This document shows, piece by piece, positions 22,458 through 32,245 of a stretch of 64,000 bases of DNA. Location of the stretch: contig NC_079876.1 of assembly GCF_029227915.1 (NCBI RefSeq), forward strand, positions 12,774,001 through 12,838,000, written 5' to 3'. Position numbers and translations under genes: made by a program. The notes below the pieces were generated by a model. That model did no database searches and was not told the DNA's origin. It saw only the letters and a list, made by a program, of their open reading frames with translations. The first letter of the stretch is position 1. The number at the start of each line of letters is the position of its first letter. The DNA comes from Hydractinia symbiolongicarpus. Lineage: Eukaryota; Cnidaria; Hydrozoa; Anthoathecata; Hydractiniidae.

Positions 22458-24246
22458 AGCGATAATGGCGAGCGTTGATATCTGGCCTGGTTGTACTATC
22501 CGTTTGTCATACACCCTTTTGAGCTCCAGCTTGTTCACTTCCTACGTGTACATTTGATGCCCCCTTGTTTTGGATAAAGACCCAGGTTTTGTATATGTCA
22601 ATACCATCCTTCAGACAGCGCCGATAGTCCTCAAAGCTGATGGATTTCTTCGTGACGCACTTCTTCACACCTTTCGCTTTGCGATCGTCACCCTCTATCG
22701 TGAGAATCTTGTATGCATACAGCTTAGCTCTCAGAGTGATGAATTCTGTCATGATTTTACCGTTAGCTCGTTTTTCATTAGACCCACGACCTTCTTGTTT
22801 TTGCGGATGGGGAGAAGTCTGTTGTCATCTTTGCTGTAGGCACTCGTGTCAAAACATGTCTACATCATGTGAGAGACAAAGGAATTGATATCCGCAACTT
22901 GTTACCGTATTTGGGCTGCATATATTCATAGTGGAAGTTGTACATCACGATTTTCGAGTTGTCCAAGATGACTTGACCAATATACACCGGTTTGTTCATC
23001 TTTACCTCTGTTTTACACATTTCCACACCCATGAGGTGGCTGCTGAAGTAGTTACCATCTTTGAAATTAGACTTCATGACGAGCTTTGTGTACTTCTTTT
23101 CGTTTGTAACCAACTGGATGTTGTGATGGTTCCTCAAGTTCTCCTTATAGAAGTCCTTCTCGAACTCGTTTTGGCGGCCGTTCTAAGTCCCGTGTTGTGG
23201 TCGATATAACCCCTCAGCCATGGTTTCTGGTTAAACTGGATGACTCTATACACCATCTTAAGCTCGAGCCCATGCTTTAAAGCTTGATGAAGGGCTCTGA
23301 TATGTACCACGTACTTCCGATTGTGTTCGAGATTTGGTATTAGTTTCTCGACCCTGTGAACCACCTTGCGGTCCGGTAGGAAAGGTAGCTCATTGTGCTT
23401 TTCATGTAGGCTCTTTAGATAATCGATATCAACTTCCAAGATGTATCCATGCTTGTTGTCAGCGACGAGCTTCTCGATCCTCTTCTCTGTAAATGTCTCA
23501 ACATTCGACAGCCATTTGAATCTATGCGTGGGTAGATTTTAACGCATGGCCCAGCCATATAAATTGTTGGCATCGGTGTACTGCAAGTATGACGACTCAA
23601 CCTCTGGATCGTATTGATCCCCCATGTACCTGTTGTTGGCTTTGGCATACCTGTGCACGGCTTGAGTTATACCACCTCGAATACCTTTTTCAAACATCAG
23701 AAGCATATCGGGATCCGTAGGGAGCTCCAGCTTGATTTCTGTGTACTTGAGTGCTGCTTTCCATGCTAAGCCGGGTGTGCTGTAGAAATGGGCAGGATCG
23801 AGCTTGTGGTTCTCCTGGCATACACTTCGAAAGCTCTGGAAGATGTCAGTCAATAGCAGGACGTCTGCGACGATATAAATATCATGGTAGTCACCCATGT
23901 TGACCTCAGCACCCTTTGGATTGATGACATTCCAGACTTTTTGAGCGTGTTCGTAGTCTTCGTCGCTGACCCCCTTCATGTTCAACTAGAAGGCCTCCTT
24001 GGGAGGTAGCTCAGTCTCTTTGAATCGTCGCCAGCCATCCATGTACTCATACATGGATGGCTCATACATCATACATGGGTATACACCTCTTCTGCGCATG
24101 AGTTTAAAGATGTCATCCTTGACGAAATACCAACGGAGAATTTTGCACTGTTCATCATCGAGGTTTCTTGCCAATTTCTCCAAGCTTGATGCCATGAATC
24201 CACAGCTGTCTATGAACCTGATCTCGATCTTCTTGTGCGTTTCGCC

Positions 24247-24282
24247 ATCACCGTACCCCATGCCTGCAATGGGTACGGTGAT
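24247..24282. repeat. Hairpin within polymerase coding region
   Basis: 12-base perfect stem (ATCACCGTACCC / GGGTACGGTGAT) with a 12-base loop. A second perfect 12-base stem with a 4-base loop lies at 24034-24061 (GCCATCCATGTA / TACATGGATGGC). Confidence 0.7.
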
Positions 24283-26181
24283 TTTTACGTTGAAGGAGAT
24301 ACATTTTTCGGTGTATTCAGCGATGAAACTAATGTCCTGGGTATCATACTTCTCCCCAGTTCTCGAATGAACAAGTGGGCGTCGTACCCTCAAAGATTGT
24401 GGAAGATCACGGGTACGTGGCCGGGTATCTTGCACTTGAGATTGCAGGTGTTGTGCGCGGCACCTCTGTATAGACCTGTGTAGTGACAGTGGTCTCGAAC
24501 TTTGCGGTTCTTTGAATCATCGTTAAATGATTTCATCCAGATGTGACATGTCTTTGCCGCTTCGTGCTCTCTTTGTAACACCTCCGTTAGGGGCAGCATG
24601 TCATGCTGTGGGAAGGTAGCGTAGAGCCGCTTTACCTCATCCTCCAAGTGTTGAACGAACATCTTCACACAGTCCTTACCACGGTATCTCTGCAAGGGAT
24701 ATGATATATCACCATAGGCGAAGGTACTATATGTACACCAACCACATGGTACGTGCTTGTTCAGCTTTTTCGTCTTGGTCTCCCTCTTATCTTCCGTCAT
24801 TGGAACGAGCAGGGATTCGAAATCCGCATAGATGGCGAAGGGTACTGTTGCTGACCATCCTTGTAGTAGAACCACTTTTCGCTTGTCGCTTGTCATCGTG
24901 ATCTTGACCGCTTCGTTATCCCTGCAGTAGGTATAGTGCTTGTCTCTCGATTCGATTGTTGGAAAGGATTGCAAGCAGTTCATACAGAAGTGCATCTTTG
25001 CATAATTCTTTGATGTCTCGCTACCCAGGAGCCGTGAGAGATTTTTGATGGTTATATAATGACTCTTTTTATCGTCCGTGAGGAGTAGCAGATTAAGCTG
25101 TTTCTCGCGTCCGTTGTGTGTAGATCGACGCAGGATATTAAAAGTCTTCCCCGTCACGTACAAGACGTTCACCGCGATGTCTGTGTTGTTCTTCTCGAAT
25201 TTGGTGATATCCTTGATGCTTGTGGGAAACTCGATGCCCTGCCAGTTATAGCGCTCCGCATATGGTCTCAGCTTGCTGATTTTCTGTGGATCGCTAGTTA
25301 TATCCTCATGATGCAGAGCAGCTATCATGCTCGACTTGAAACACTCCTGGTCCTTGTTCGCGGGGTTAGTGATGGCCTTTTTGGGTGGCTATCCACTTGG
25401 GTGCTTTGATATATGAGGAACCCCTTGTTAGTCGTAGCTTATGGAAGTCCACGTCGAGATGCATGATTCGACCGATCGTGAAGCCACTTTTCGGCAGCGC
25501 TGGGTTCTCCACATGCGTTTTGACTTGGGCAAACATCGTATCTAGCACCTCGTCTACGACGGTACCTTGAAAGACCGGTGTCATGTTGCTATGGAAGACC
25601 TTATCAACTTCGATAAACTCGTTAGTACCCTCCACTAGCTTTTTCCATAAAATCCAGAGGAAGCACTGCACCTTAGCAGACCCCATGTCTTTAACCTGCT
25701 TCTCAACCAGGGTTTTTACGTGTGATCGCACCATTCCCAAGTACCCATCGACATCCGTACCGTCTATGCCAGGGATGCGGAAACTTCGGAAGGTTCTATG
25801 GTGAGCATGCTTATGTTCCTGAGGAGTGAAGTCTTGGTTCGGCTGCTGCTCGTCTTCAGCATGATCCTCCCTTGCCTCTTCTTCGACTTCACCCATCAGA
25901 GTATTTCTTGCCCTATCATAAAGAGCAAGGATGCGATTTTTTACTGATGCATATATACCTTGCACCGACTTTCTAATACCCTCTGGTAAATAGTTCACAA
26001 GCCAGTCAGACCACTCTCGCAGCTTACTCTTGACTACTGGACGTGTCCTTGTCATCTCCTGGCGTTCAAAGACATTGATCACTTCAGGTATGGGGAGTCG
26101 AGGTTCAATCTTGCTCTTAATAGGACGGGTTTTTATCATTTCTTGACGTTCGAATATATCCAGGACCTCTGGTGTAAATGC

Positions 26182-26277
26182 CAAACTCGTCCCCAGCGCA
26201 TTTTGTCTCTTTTTTTTACTGAACATCTCGCCGTTCAGTAAAAAAAAAAGAAACAAAAGGCGCTGGGGACGAGTTTG
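26182..26277. mobile_element. 96-bp fold-back MITE inside the polymerase gene
   Basis: Arms of about 43-45 bases start CAAACTCGTCCCCAGCGC and enclose an 8-base loop (26225-26232). Flanked by a 10-bp target duplication GTGTAAATGC at 26172-26181 and 26278-26287. Total added length is 106 bases, which shifts the reading frame. The ends resemble the CCTGGGGACGAGGTTG motif seen elsewhere in the window. Confidence 0.85.
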
Positions 26278-26458
26278 GTGTAAATGCTTGTGACCTTGAT
26301 TCTGGAGCAGGAACAGGTCTTGGGTGTGCCTGTAATAAAGCAACAAGGTCGGCTTTGCGTAGCTTGGAATAGCCCGTAAGCCCACAGGTTTTTGCGATAG
26401 CGTGTAACTGTTTCACAGTATGTGTATTTATCTTTATTGTATAGATTTTTGATGTCAA

Positions 26459-26705
26459 TCAATAAAATTTCTAGCGCGGTCGTATTTTGAGTAAGGAACT
26501 CTCCCCTACTCGCTTGCGCAATCTCTATTTTTATTGATGTCAGCATTATTCCCGTTAGTCGCTATTGCGCATGCGTGGGATTTTATCGGAATCGGATTTG
26601 GTTTCGCATTTGTCGGAATTGGGATTTCGGATTTCGGGATTTCGAGGATTTCCCTTGTCGTCGTCGTCGACTGCGCTAGAACGAACATTTTCCTATCTCT
26701 AAAAC
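26459..26705. promoter_or_regulatory. Divergent inter-gene region of the element
   Basis: Lies between the polymerase (leftward) and the only rightward gene, so it should hold both promoters. The motif TTTTATTGAT occurs in opposite orientations at about 26450-26466 and 26530-26538. 26585-26650 has repeated GGATTTCGG words. No promoter can be proved by eye. Confidence 0.3.
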
Positions 26706-27028
26706 AATGGCTAAAATGACCGCTGACGTCACGTACCAGCGCCAAAAAACCATTGCCGGGCCGCCAAAACTTCCCCCGAAACGACTGCCGAACCCTGATA
26801 AAACGCACGCCGACAAAATGATTGCCAGAATGTGGCGCCGACCCCCTCCCCCCACCCCTTCTGAGGATACATAGCACCGCCGAAAAACGACCCCTGGATT
26901 CATTTACAGCATTTTTCGGATTGGCGGATTACCACTGGGATAACATGAATATCAAGCTCGACCCCAGCACCTTTTACCGTGGCGTCGAAAAGGCGCTGGC
27001 ACAGGCTTGTCACGTGGGCATCAAATGA
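26706..27028 (+). pseudogene. Rightward gene of the element, frameshifted
   Basis: ATG at 26706-26708 (MAKMTADVTYQRQKTIAGPP). This frame is Pro-rich and stops at about 26874. From about 26850 a neighbouring frame is open to TGA at 27026-27028 and contains RPLDSFTAFFGLADYHWD and DPSTFYRGVEKALAQA, so a frameshift in the C-rich tract (26840-26865) is likely. The stop codon is the first triplet of hairpin H6. Family unknown. Confidence 0.45.
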
Positions 27029-27044
27029 ACCAGATTCTGGTTCA
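27026..27044 (+). terminator. Boundary hairpin H6
   Basis: Palindrome TGAACCAGA-T-TCTGGTTCA, overlapping the stop codon of the rightward gene and followed by five T. The same layout as H5 but on the opposite strand. Confidence 0.55.
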
Positions 27045-27085
27045 TTTTTAATTTATGCAAATTCTGGATATTTACGATTTTGGCG

Positions 27086-28736
27086 ATGGGCTGGGAAGAT
27101 GTGGTACGCGTTTTCAAGCGGCTGAATAATGTTTTCAAAAGTATGAAAAGTTGCCCTCGTTTATTTTAAAACCAAAACAAGTTCAATGTTTCGAGTATTT
27201 AGGAGAAGGACACCACGTTATAGCTGTTTTGCCTACTGGGTTTGGTAAATCGTTAATTTATCAACTTTTACCCGACTTTGTTCCAGAACGAAAGGCAGGC
27301 AATATTGTACTTGTTGTCTCTCCTTTAACATCAATTGTGTGGCGCCGTAGATTAGTGGTTATAGCTCTCGTACTCTGTGCGGGAGACCGGGGTTCGATTC
27401 CTCTTGACGGCGATTCAACATGGGCGAGTGAATGTTACCATAGCCCCGGGTTAACCCAAGCCATGTGAGGAAAATTGGGAAGATGGCACACTGTGTGGGC
27501 CGTTGGATGTTGCCGTGAGTTGTCTAGTAGAGCGCGGGCTCTAATTGGGTCTGCGTAGCTCAAAATGAGCATTAAATACTCTAGGACTCTCCATCTACGC
27601 CATGGCCCCTCCTGGAAATAATAGACAGGGTATATCCCTCGATATTTGTGAGGCTAGCCATGTAAAATATGCACATCTATCTATCTAATTATTCAAGATC
27701 AGTTAGTAAATTTAAGTAAAGTAGGCATTGAATGTGGTTTCTTACAACTCGAAGACCAAGCTAATAGCCAGAGATACGAACCCTTGTTTGAAGAAGATTT
27801 GAATGATGCATCAAATTCTGTTTTTAAAATTTCAAAAAACATTGTTGCAGGCAAATGTAAAATTTTATTTGCACATCCAGAGTCACTGTTATCAGATCAG
27901 GGAAGGAAGATATTATGATCAAAAATTTATGAGGAAAATGTTGTGGCTTGTGTGATAGACGAGGCGCATTGTGTGGAATTATGGTGAGTATAGCTAGCTA
28001 GCTAGTTTTCTTTGTATAACATAACATAACAAAAATCTACATACACAGCTATTATAAAAATAATATGCCTTAAATATAGCTACTAAATATATATAAACAA
28101 ACTGATATATATTATATATCCATTTGAAAAAGTTTCACAAACAAAATATATGTATATGTATAGCTATAATAATTGAATAATATAAATTTATCACCATAAT
28201 ACAGTTAAGCTAAAAAATTGATGAATTACTATATGTTATATCTAGGGGTGAAGAATTTCGTACAGAATTTCAAAACTTATCAGTTTTACAAGCATTCTTC
28301 CCTCACAGTATCATGTTAGCTATGACTGCAACTGCTTCACCAACGAAATTACGTAATTTAAAAAAAGCTTTGAAAGTAGAAAATTGCAAAGTGGTTACTG
28401 CAAATCCAAATCGTAAAAGCATTTTTTTAAAAAAAGAAATAAGAATGAGTAATTGCAAAGGATATGAGGATATATTACTACCTATCGCAACAGAGTTAAA
28501 GCACAAAAAACAAAACTGCCCTATGACAATTATTTATTTAAAGTTAAAATATTGTGCCTATGCATACAGATTGTTTGAAAGAATTTTGGGTGGAAAAACA
28601 TCCATCTTCTCGACTTTTTAATCAGTATCACTCACCACAAACAAAGTTAATGAAAACAACTATTTTAGAAGAAATAAGACGTGAAAACTCTAGAATAAGA
28701 ATAATTTTTGTATTGTTTGTCACATTTTTTAACTGA
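27086..28736 (+). pseudogene. RecQ-like DNA helicase, interrupted by SINE, stop and frameshifts
   Basis: 3'-5' SF2 helicase of RecQ type. Starts MGWEDVVRVF at 27086; one base seems lost near 27140. Then come KPKQVQCFEYL (motif 0-like), Walker A VLPTGFGKSLIYQ, and SPLTSI. The sequence resumes after the SINE at 27687 with IQDQLVNLSKVGIECG. Motif II is DEAH (VACVIDEAHCVELW). A GT-AG intron occupies 27984-28245, after which motif III reads AMTATA. An in-frame TGA lies at 27916-27918, and a frameshift at about 28590 precedes loss of the rest of domain 2. RecQ-like copies of this type are repeated in cnidarian genomes and may be transposon cargo (Academ-like elements carry SF2 helicases); that link is inference. 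Confidence 0.75.
27337..27686 (+). mobile_element. 350-bp tRNA-derived SINE inserted in the RecQ-like gene
   Basis: Head (27341-27413) is tRNA-like: A box TAGATTAGTGGTTAT, B box GGTTCGATTCC, and ends able to pair (CGCCGT / ACGGCG). The body of about 250 bases ends in (ATCT)n. Flanked by AATT on both sides (27333-27336 and 27687-27690). Removing it joins the helicase frame exactly (TCA ATT ATT CAA). Confidence 0.85.
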
Positions 28737-28897
28737 TTTTTAAGATTTGTACGACTTATGTTATTTAATCAATAAACATGTATTTTTTACCTGTTTGCTG
28801 CAGCCACCTTCAATAACAAGTACTGTATTTATTCTTTGCATTAAGGACAATTCATGCCATCTGTGCTGCATTAAAATTGAGTAAATAAAACACAATT

Positions 28898-29440
28898 TTA
28901 TCTGTAGATCATGCTTTTCTTTTCTTGATCTTCAGTAATGAAGTCGTTTTGAGGTTGTTTTGTTTTGCCAAGTTCTTTAGGAAGTATTTTTGTGTTTGAC
29001 TTTATGTCTGTTTCATTTGTTATGTTTAGTAAAGGCGTAAATTGTAGAGATTTTTTTGACTGGAAACAGTTTTTTTGGACAGGATAATTTTTATTTTTAA
29101 TGTTGATTTTTTTTGGTTTTGACTGCTGGTTTGGTGAAAAAGCTGCACATCTTTTTACTGTTGTTTGCTGTTGTAAATGGATTTGTTGTTGTTGTACATT
29201 ATTCTGGAAGTCAAAAATTTTATTGATAAACCTGTCACACTTTGAACAAATTGTTGTAGGCAATAGTTTAAACTCGGAAACGTTTAATCCACATGTTCTG
29301 AATATTTTGTGATGTAAGGATTTTTCCTTTCTACTTTTTGAAAAAATTCTGGTCAAGTGATGTGCTGATGTTTCTTCAGCACAAATTCGACACACTCCTT
29401 TGCCACCTTTATAAACTTTTTTAGGCGTAGATGGCAACAT
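28898..29440 (-). CDS. ZAD-like zinc-finger protein
   Basis: ATG at 29438-29440, preceded by an acceptor TTGCAG, so a 5' exon is likely further right. 180 residues. The first 75 carry the four-cysteine pattern of a ZAD-type domain: CRICAE, an aromatic/hydrophobic core (FRTCGLNVSEFKLLPTTIC) and CSKCDRFI. Next come a Gln-rich stretch and a basic, Asn/Lys-rich tail without further fingers. ZAD domains dimerise and are best known at the N-terminus of insect C2H2 proteins. The tail may be truncated by the loss of such fingers. A poly(A) signal AATAAA (minus strand) is at 28828-28833. It lies among transposon remains, so it may be transposon-derived. Confidence 0.6.
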   Translation of the reverse strand: MLPSTPKKVYKGGKGVCRICAEETSAHHLTRIFSKSRKEKSLHHKIFRTCGLNVSEFKLLPTTICSKCDRFINKIFDFQNNVQQQQIHLQQQTTVKRCAAFSPNQQSKPKKINIKNKNYPVQKNCFQSKKSLQFTPLLNITNETDIKSNTKILPKELGKTKQPQNDFITEDQEKKSMIYR

Positions 29441-29449
29441 CTTCTGCAA

Positions 29450-31090
29450 CGAGAGATTAACAAGAAGAGCACCTGCAACACTTCACTTCTCCCTCGAGCC
29501 ATATTTATGAATGCATTACCTAGCTGGCTAGCAACAACAACGACTACTTTTTAACAAAAAATATCGTATATTTGAAAGAAATTCTTACTTTAGCTCTAAG
29601 ACATCTTTAAAAAAAGGTTGAGGAAATGAGATTAAAAAGGAAAAATAATGCTTTTTAAGGATTTAAAACCACCACCAACAACGACGCTACATCTTCCGGT
29701 GCCATATTTGTTTATGTATCACTTTTAGGATTTTTGCTGACGCCAGCTAAAAGCGTTGCATAATTAGGGTAACGCCGTGGGCCAATCAGATGCGATACGG
29801 TGACCAACCTGGTCCAGGGCTATTTCGCCAGAACTATCAGAAAGCGCAGCGCCGTTGAGAAGCAAATAGTCCTGGGGACGAGGTTGCATGAATATAAAAT
29901 GGCGTGTAATGGGGGAAAAGAATCTGGTAAAAAATTCATTAAAGAAAATATGCAGGCATTTCAGTTACACCTATTTTCGCATGTTGAAAATCGCGTTCAA
30001 TTACGCCATCAGATTGTGGGCGTATAACATTAGCTAAATTATTGAAAATCTGGCCGAAACTTATGCAACAAAGTTCAGATTTGTTCCTGCCTTCTCCAGA
30101 GTGTTTGCAATCCCTCCTGAATGTAGCTAGCTATGGCTATTTTCTACTTCTAAATATTTTATGTTTGTCTAGGGTGTGACGACCATGTTTCAACAAAATA
30201 AGTATTAAAATTAACATTGGTAGTATAGCTACAAGATGCTAGCTCTTCTGGTGACTATGGGCAGCGAGGAGAGCAAGACAAAAAAGAAACAGTAGTATCA
30301 ACCAGAAGGGTTGACCTGACTGACAACTTATGTAACTGACAACCTAGTTGTAGCCAGTATATATATTTACATAAGCTGCGTAGGTTGGGGAGATATGTAT
30401 TTCAATACTGGACAGGTGGTAAAAGAAGTTTAGCGGTTTTATACAAAGTAAAAAATAGTTGTAGCCAGCCATTACGTGATTACACTTTTTTCACTAACAT
30501 TCTTCGTTTACTGGCAACATTGTATGGCTACAACCTGAATTTTCCCATTTTATTGTAAAAACTGAAAGAAAACATCCTGAAATTTTATATATTGAAAACT
30601 AAAGATTAGAAACAACTGTTTTTTACTGAAATAGCAAACTCACCCTAATTTCTCTCTGCCTACATTTCAATTTATTTCATGATTCACACAATCATAAAGG
30701 CATGGCAAAATTGACAGCGTGGTTGTTGGGTACATGTCATTACCCAAATTCGTTAAATATGGCACCTGGAAATAAATAATTATAAATTCAATATATTAGT
30801 ACCATTATTCCCAGGTCTAGTAAGTTTTGGACACTCAAAGTTTCAGAAAAGTCATAACTGGGGCTGAATTTAAAATAAATAAAAAAAAGGATATGTTCTT
30901 TCGATCATGGTGATTAAGCCTTATGCCTATGATCTACAATTATTACCAATTGTACCAGTACTGAAACTTCTGTACAGTACAGAACGGCCTAACATCACTC
31001 AGTATATATTCTGAGCAGTGGTTTTATTGAAGAGTACGCTGTGGACATCTTTGGTGGCACTCCATGACAGAGAGATTTCGAACCACCACC
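29450..31090. other. Gene-poor region, repeat-derived
   Basis: No gene supported. It contains the motif TAGTCCTGGGGACGAGGTTG at 29867-29886 (exact match to 17401-17420). The short plus-strand frame at 29800-30027 crosses this motif and is not taken as a gene. The rest is AT-rich DNA without recognisable structure. Confidence 0.5.
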
Positions 31091-31093
31091 TAG

Positions 31094-31288
31094 TTACCAG
31101 CCCCCACTCACCTCCTTAACATCATTTTCTTTCCACCGTTCAGATATTTCGCTGACTTTTAATTTTTCCTTATACAGAAGATTTTTTTTTTGATCCTTGG
31201 GCAGCGAAAAAAAACATTTATCCTGGTATTTTCGACTGTTGTTAGTGCAATGCACAACAGCGCACCACAACATTATTCTGCCTCTCAA
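31094..31288 (-). pseudogene. THAP zinc-finger fragment
   Basis: 65 codons that match the start of a THAP DNA-binding domain (WCAVVHCTNNSRK...FFSLPKD, the C-x3-H-C region and the following helix start). The C-x2-H half is missing. THAP domains are common in animal transposases. The fragment ends at a TGG-stop and a MITE begins 12 bases upstream of it at 31300. Confidence 0.6.
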
Positions 31289-31299
31289 CCTTACTGAAT

Positions 31300-32245
31300 C
31301 AGTCTTTTGCAGGAGAAGTGTGCGATCGCACGCTCACTCCTTGGCACGCGACTAAATCGTTTGTGATTAATCGCACGCCTGGAAAATAAATATTGAGTTT
31401 TCAAAATCAACATTTAAAATCCATTTTGTAGCGTGCGATGGCAGCCCTCGAAAGAATTTTTGGCGACTCGTCAGACAAAAACGTCCGATAGATTTCCGTC
31501 ATGGTCGGACACTTTTAGATCTCAAAAATTATTGAAAAGTCCTGGTCCTTTTAATCCATGAGCAAGCCTATTCATAGCCAACCTGACCATCCTAGCTAAT
31601 TCACCGACTCCTGACTTAGTTAAAAGAACTACGTAGACATAAATCTCTTTTTCCTGGCCCCTTCGTCGTTGGTAACCAGGTCTTACACAAGAAATCCAGC
31701 CATGCGGGTCTTAACTAATGCGGAGGTGAACGCCGACGAAGCACTTACAGGCGGAATAGACATTTTATCATGGATTTAATTGTAGATAATCTTCAGGTCC
31801 GAATTTTATGGATTTTTTCTTTATGCCTGTAAAAACGAAAACCACGTGCGGTGTAAATTTTTTTGAAGTTTTAAGCCACGTGGATAAAGTTTTTTTTTTA
31901 ACTTAAAACAAAGGATATTTTTGCCTATTTGCTTGTGATGACCTGAAAAGTGAACAATAAATATCAAAATGTATGTACAGTATAGTCATGCATACAATTT
32001 CGGACATGTAGAAAAGGAAGCTAAGATTGAGAGAGTCGCCATACCAGTAGACGCTTGATCATCGTGTTTGGGGTTCACGATTTTTAACGTCCCCCACTTT
32101 TCTACCGCAAAATGAATGCGCAACAAAAAATAACCCCGTGTCGTATTCGTAACATTCTTTGCATGTGCAGTTTACATCGCACGCGTTACTTGATTTACAC
32201 GTGCGAATCATCGCACACCTACTCAAATATTCCTGAAAAAGACTG
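31300..32245. mobile_element. Non-autonomous DNA transposon, ~946 bp
   Basis: Terminal inverted repeats begin CAGTCTTTT at 31300 and end AAAAAGACTG at 32245, with further matching words (TGTGCGAT and CGCACG) about 20-35 bases in. Flanks TGAAT (31295-31299) and TGAAT (32247-32251) suggest a short target duplication. No coding content. Confidence 0.5.

Larger units (their letters stand above)
22455..26458 (-). pseudogene. Protein-primed type B DNA polymerase with SAP-like N-terminus, broken
   Basis: One gene of about 1,300 codons in the Polinton/adintovirus polymerase family, which copies linear DNA from a protein primer. The N-terminus has a SAP/Rho-N-like helix pair (LTGYSKLRKADLVALLQ), then a linker with two FERQEM repeats, then KAPKWIAT and a C-x2-C...H zinc pattern (CMNCLQSF). 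After these come the exonuclease region (VPFAIYADFESL), YDTQD and YTDANNLYGWAM. Breaks seen: a 96-bp MITE at 26182-26277; frameshifts near 25378, 24360, 23175, 22757 and 22510; stops at 24390-24392, 23986-23988 and 23539-23541; and a small deletion near 22885 that has removed the usual catalytic aspartate motif of palm motif C, with a stop just after it. The opening ATG is replaced by TTG. The enzyme cannot be active. Confidence 0.8.
18966..27060 (-). mobile_element. Decayed Polinton/adintovirus-like element
   Basis: Block of visibly higher GC than the surrounding DNA, with closely packed intron-less genes nearly all on the minus strand. Recognisable parts are a protein-primed type B DNA polymerase, a packaging-type P-loop ATPase and an HNH nuclease, the usual company of Polinton/Maverick and adintovirus-like elements. 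No integrase, maturation protease or double jelly-roll capsid gene was recognised, and no terminal inverted repeats were found, so the limits given are those of the recognisable genes. Nearly all genes carry stops, frameshifts or deletions, which indicates an old copy. Small hairpins stand at most gene ends. Elements of this gene content are common in cnidarian genomes (from memory). Confidence 0.75.

Noticed and set aside
26534-26719. Plus-strand hydrophobic 60-codon frame with Gly/Ile/Phe repeats
   Set aside because: Made by GGATTTCGG word repeats in the divergent inter-gene region; could be a tiny membrane protein but nothing supports it.
26676-26903. Minus-strand frame with hydrophobic segment
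   Set aside because: Opposite the rightward gene of the element; composition reflects Pro-rich coding on the other strand.
18966-27060. Bacterial contamination or integrated prophage
   Set aside because: The genes match eukaryotic Polinton-like families, are decayed, and carry a host-type MITE insertion.
27341-27413. Functional tRNA gene
   Set aside because: The A and B boxes are good, but the anticodon stem pairs poorly and a SINE body, tail and target duplication follow.
29800-30027. 76-codon plus-strand frame
   Set aside because: Crosses the repeated GTCCTGGGGACGAGGTTG motif and shows no domain.
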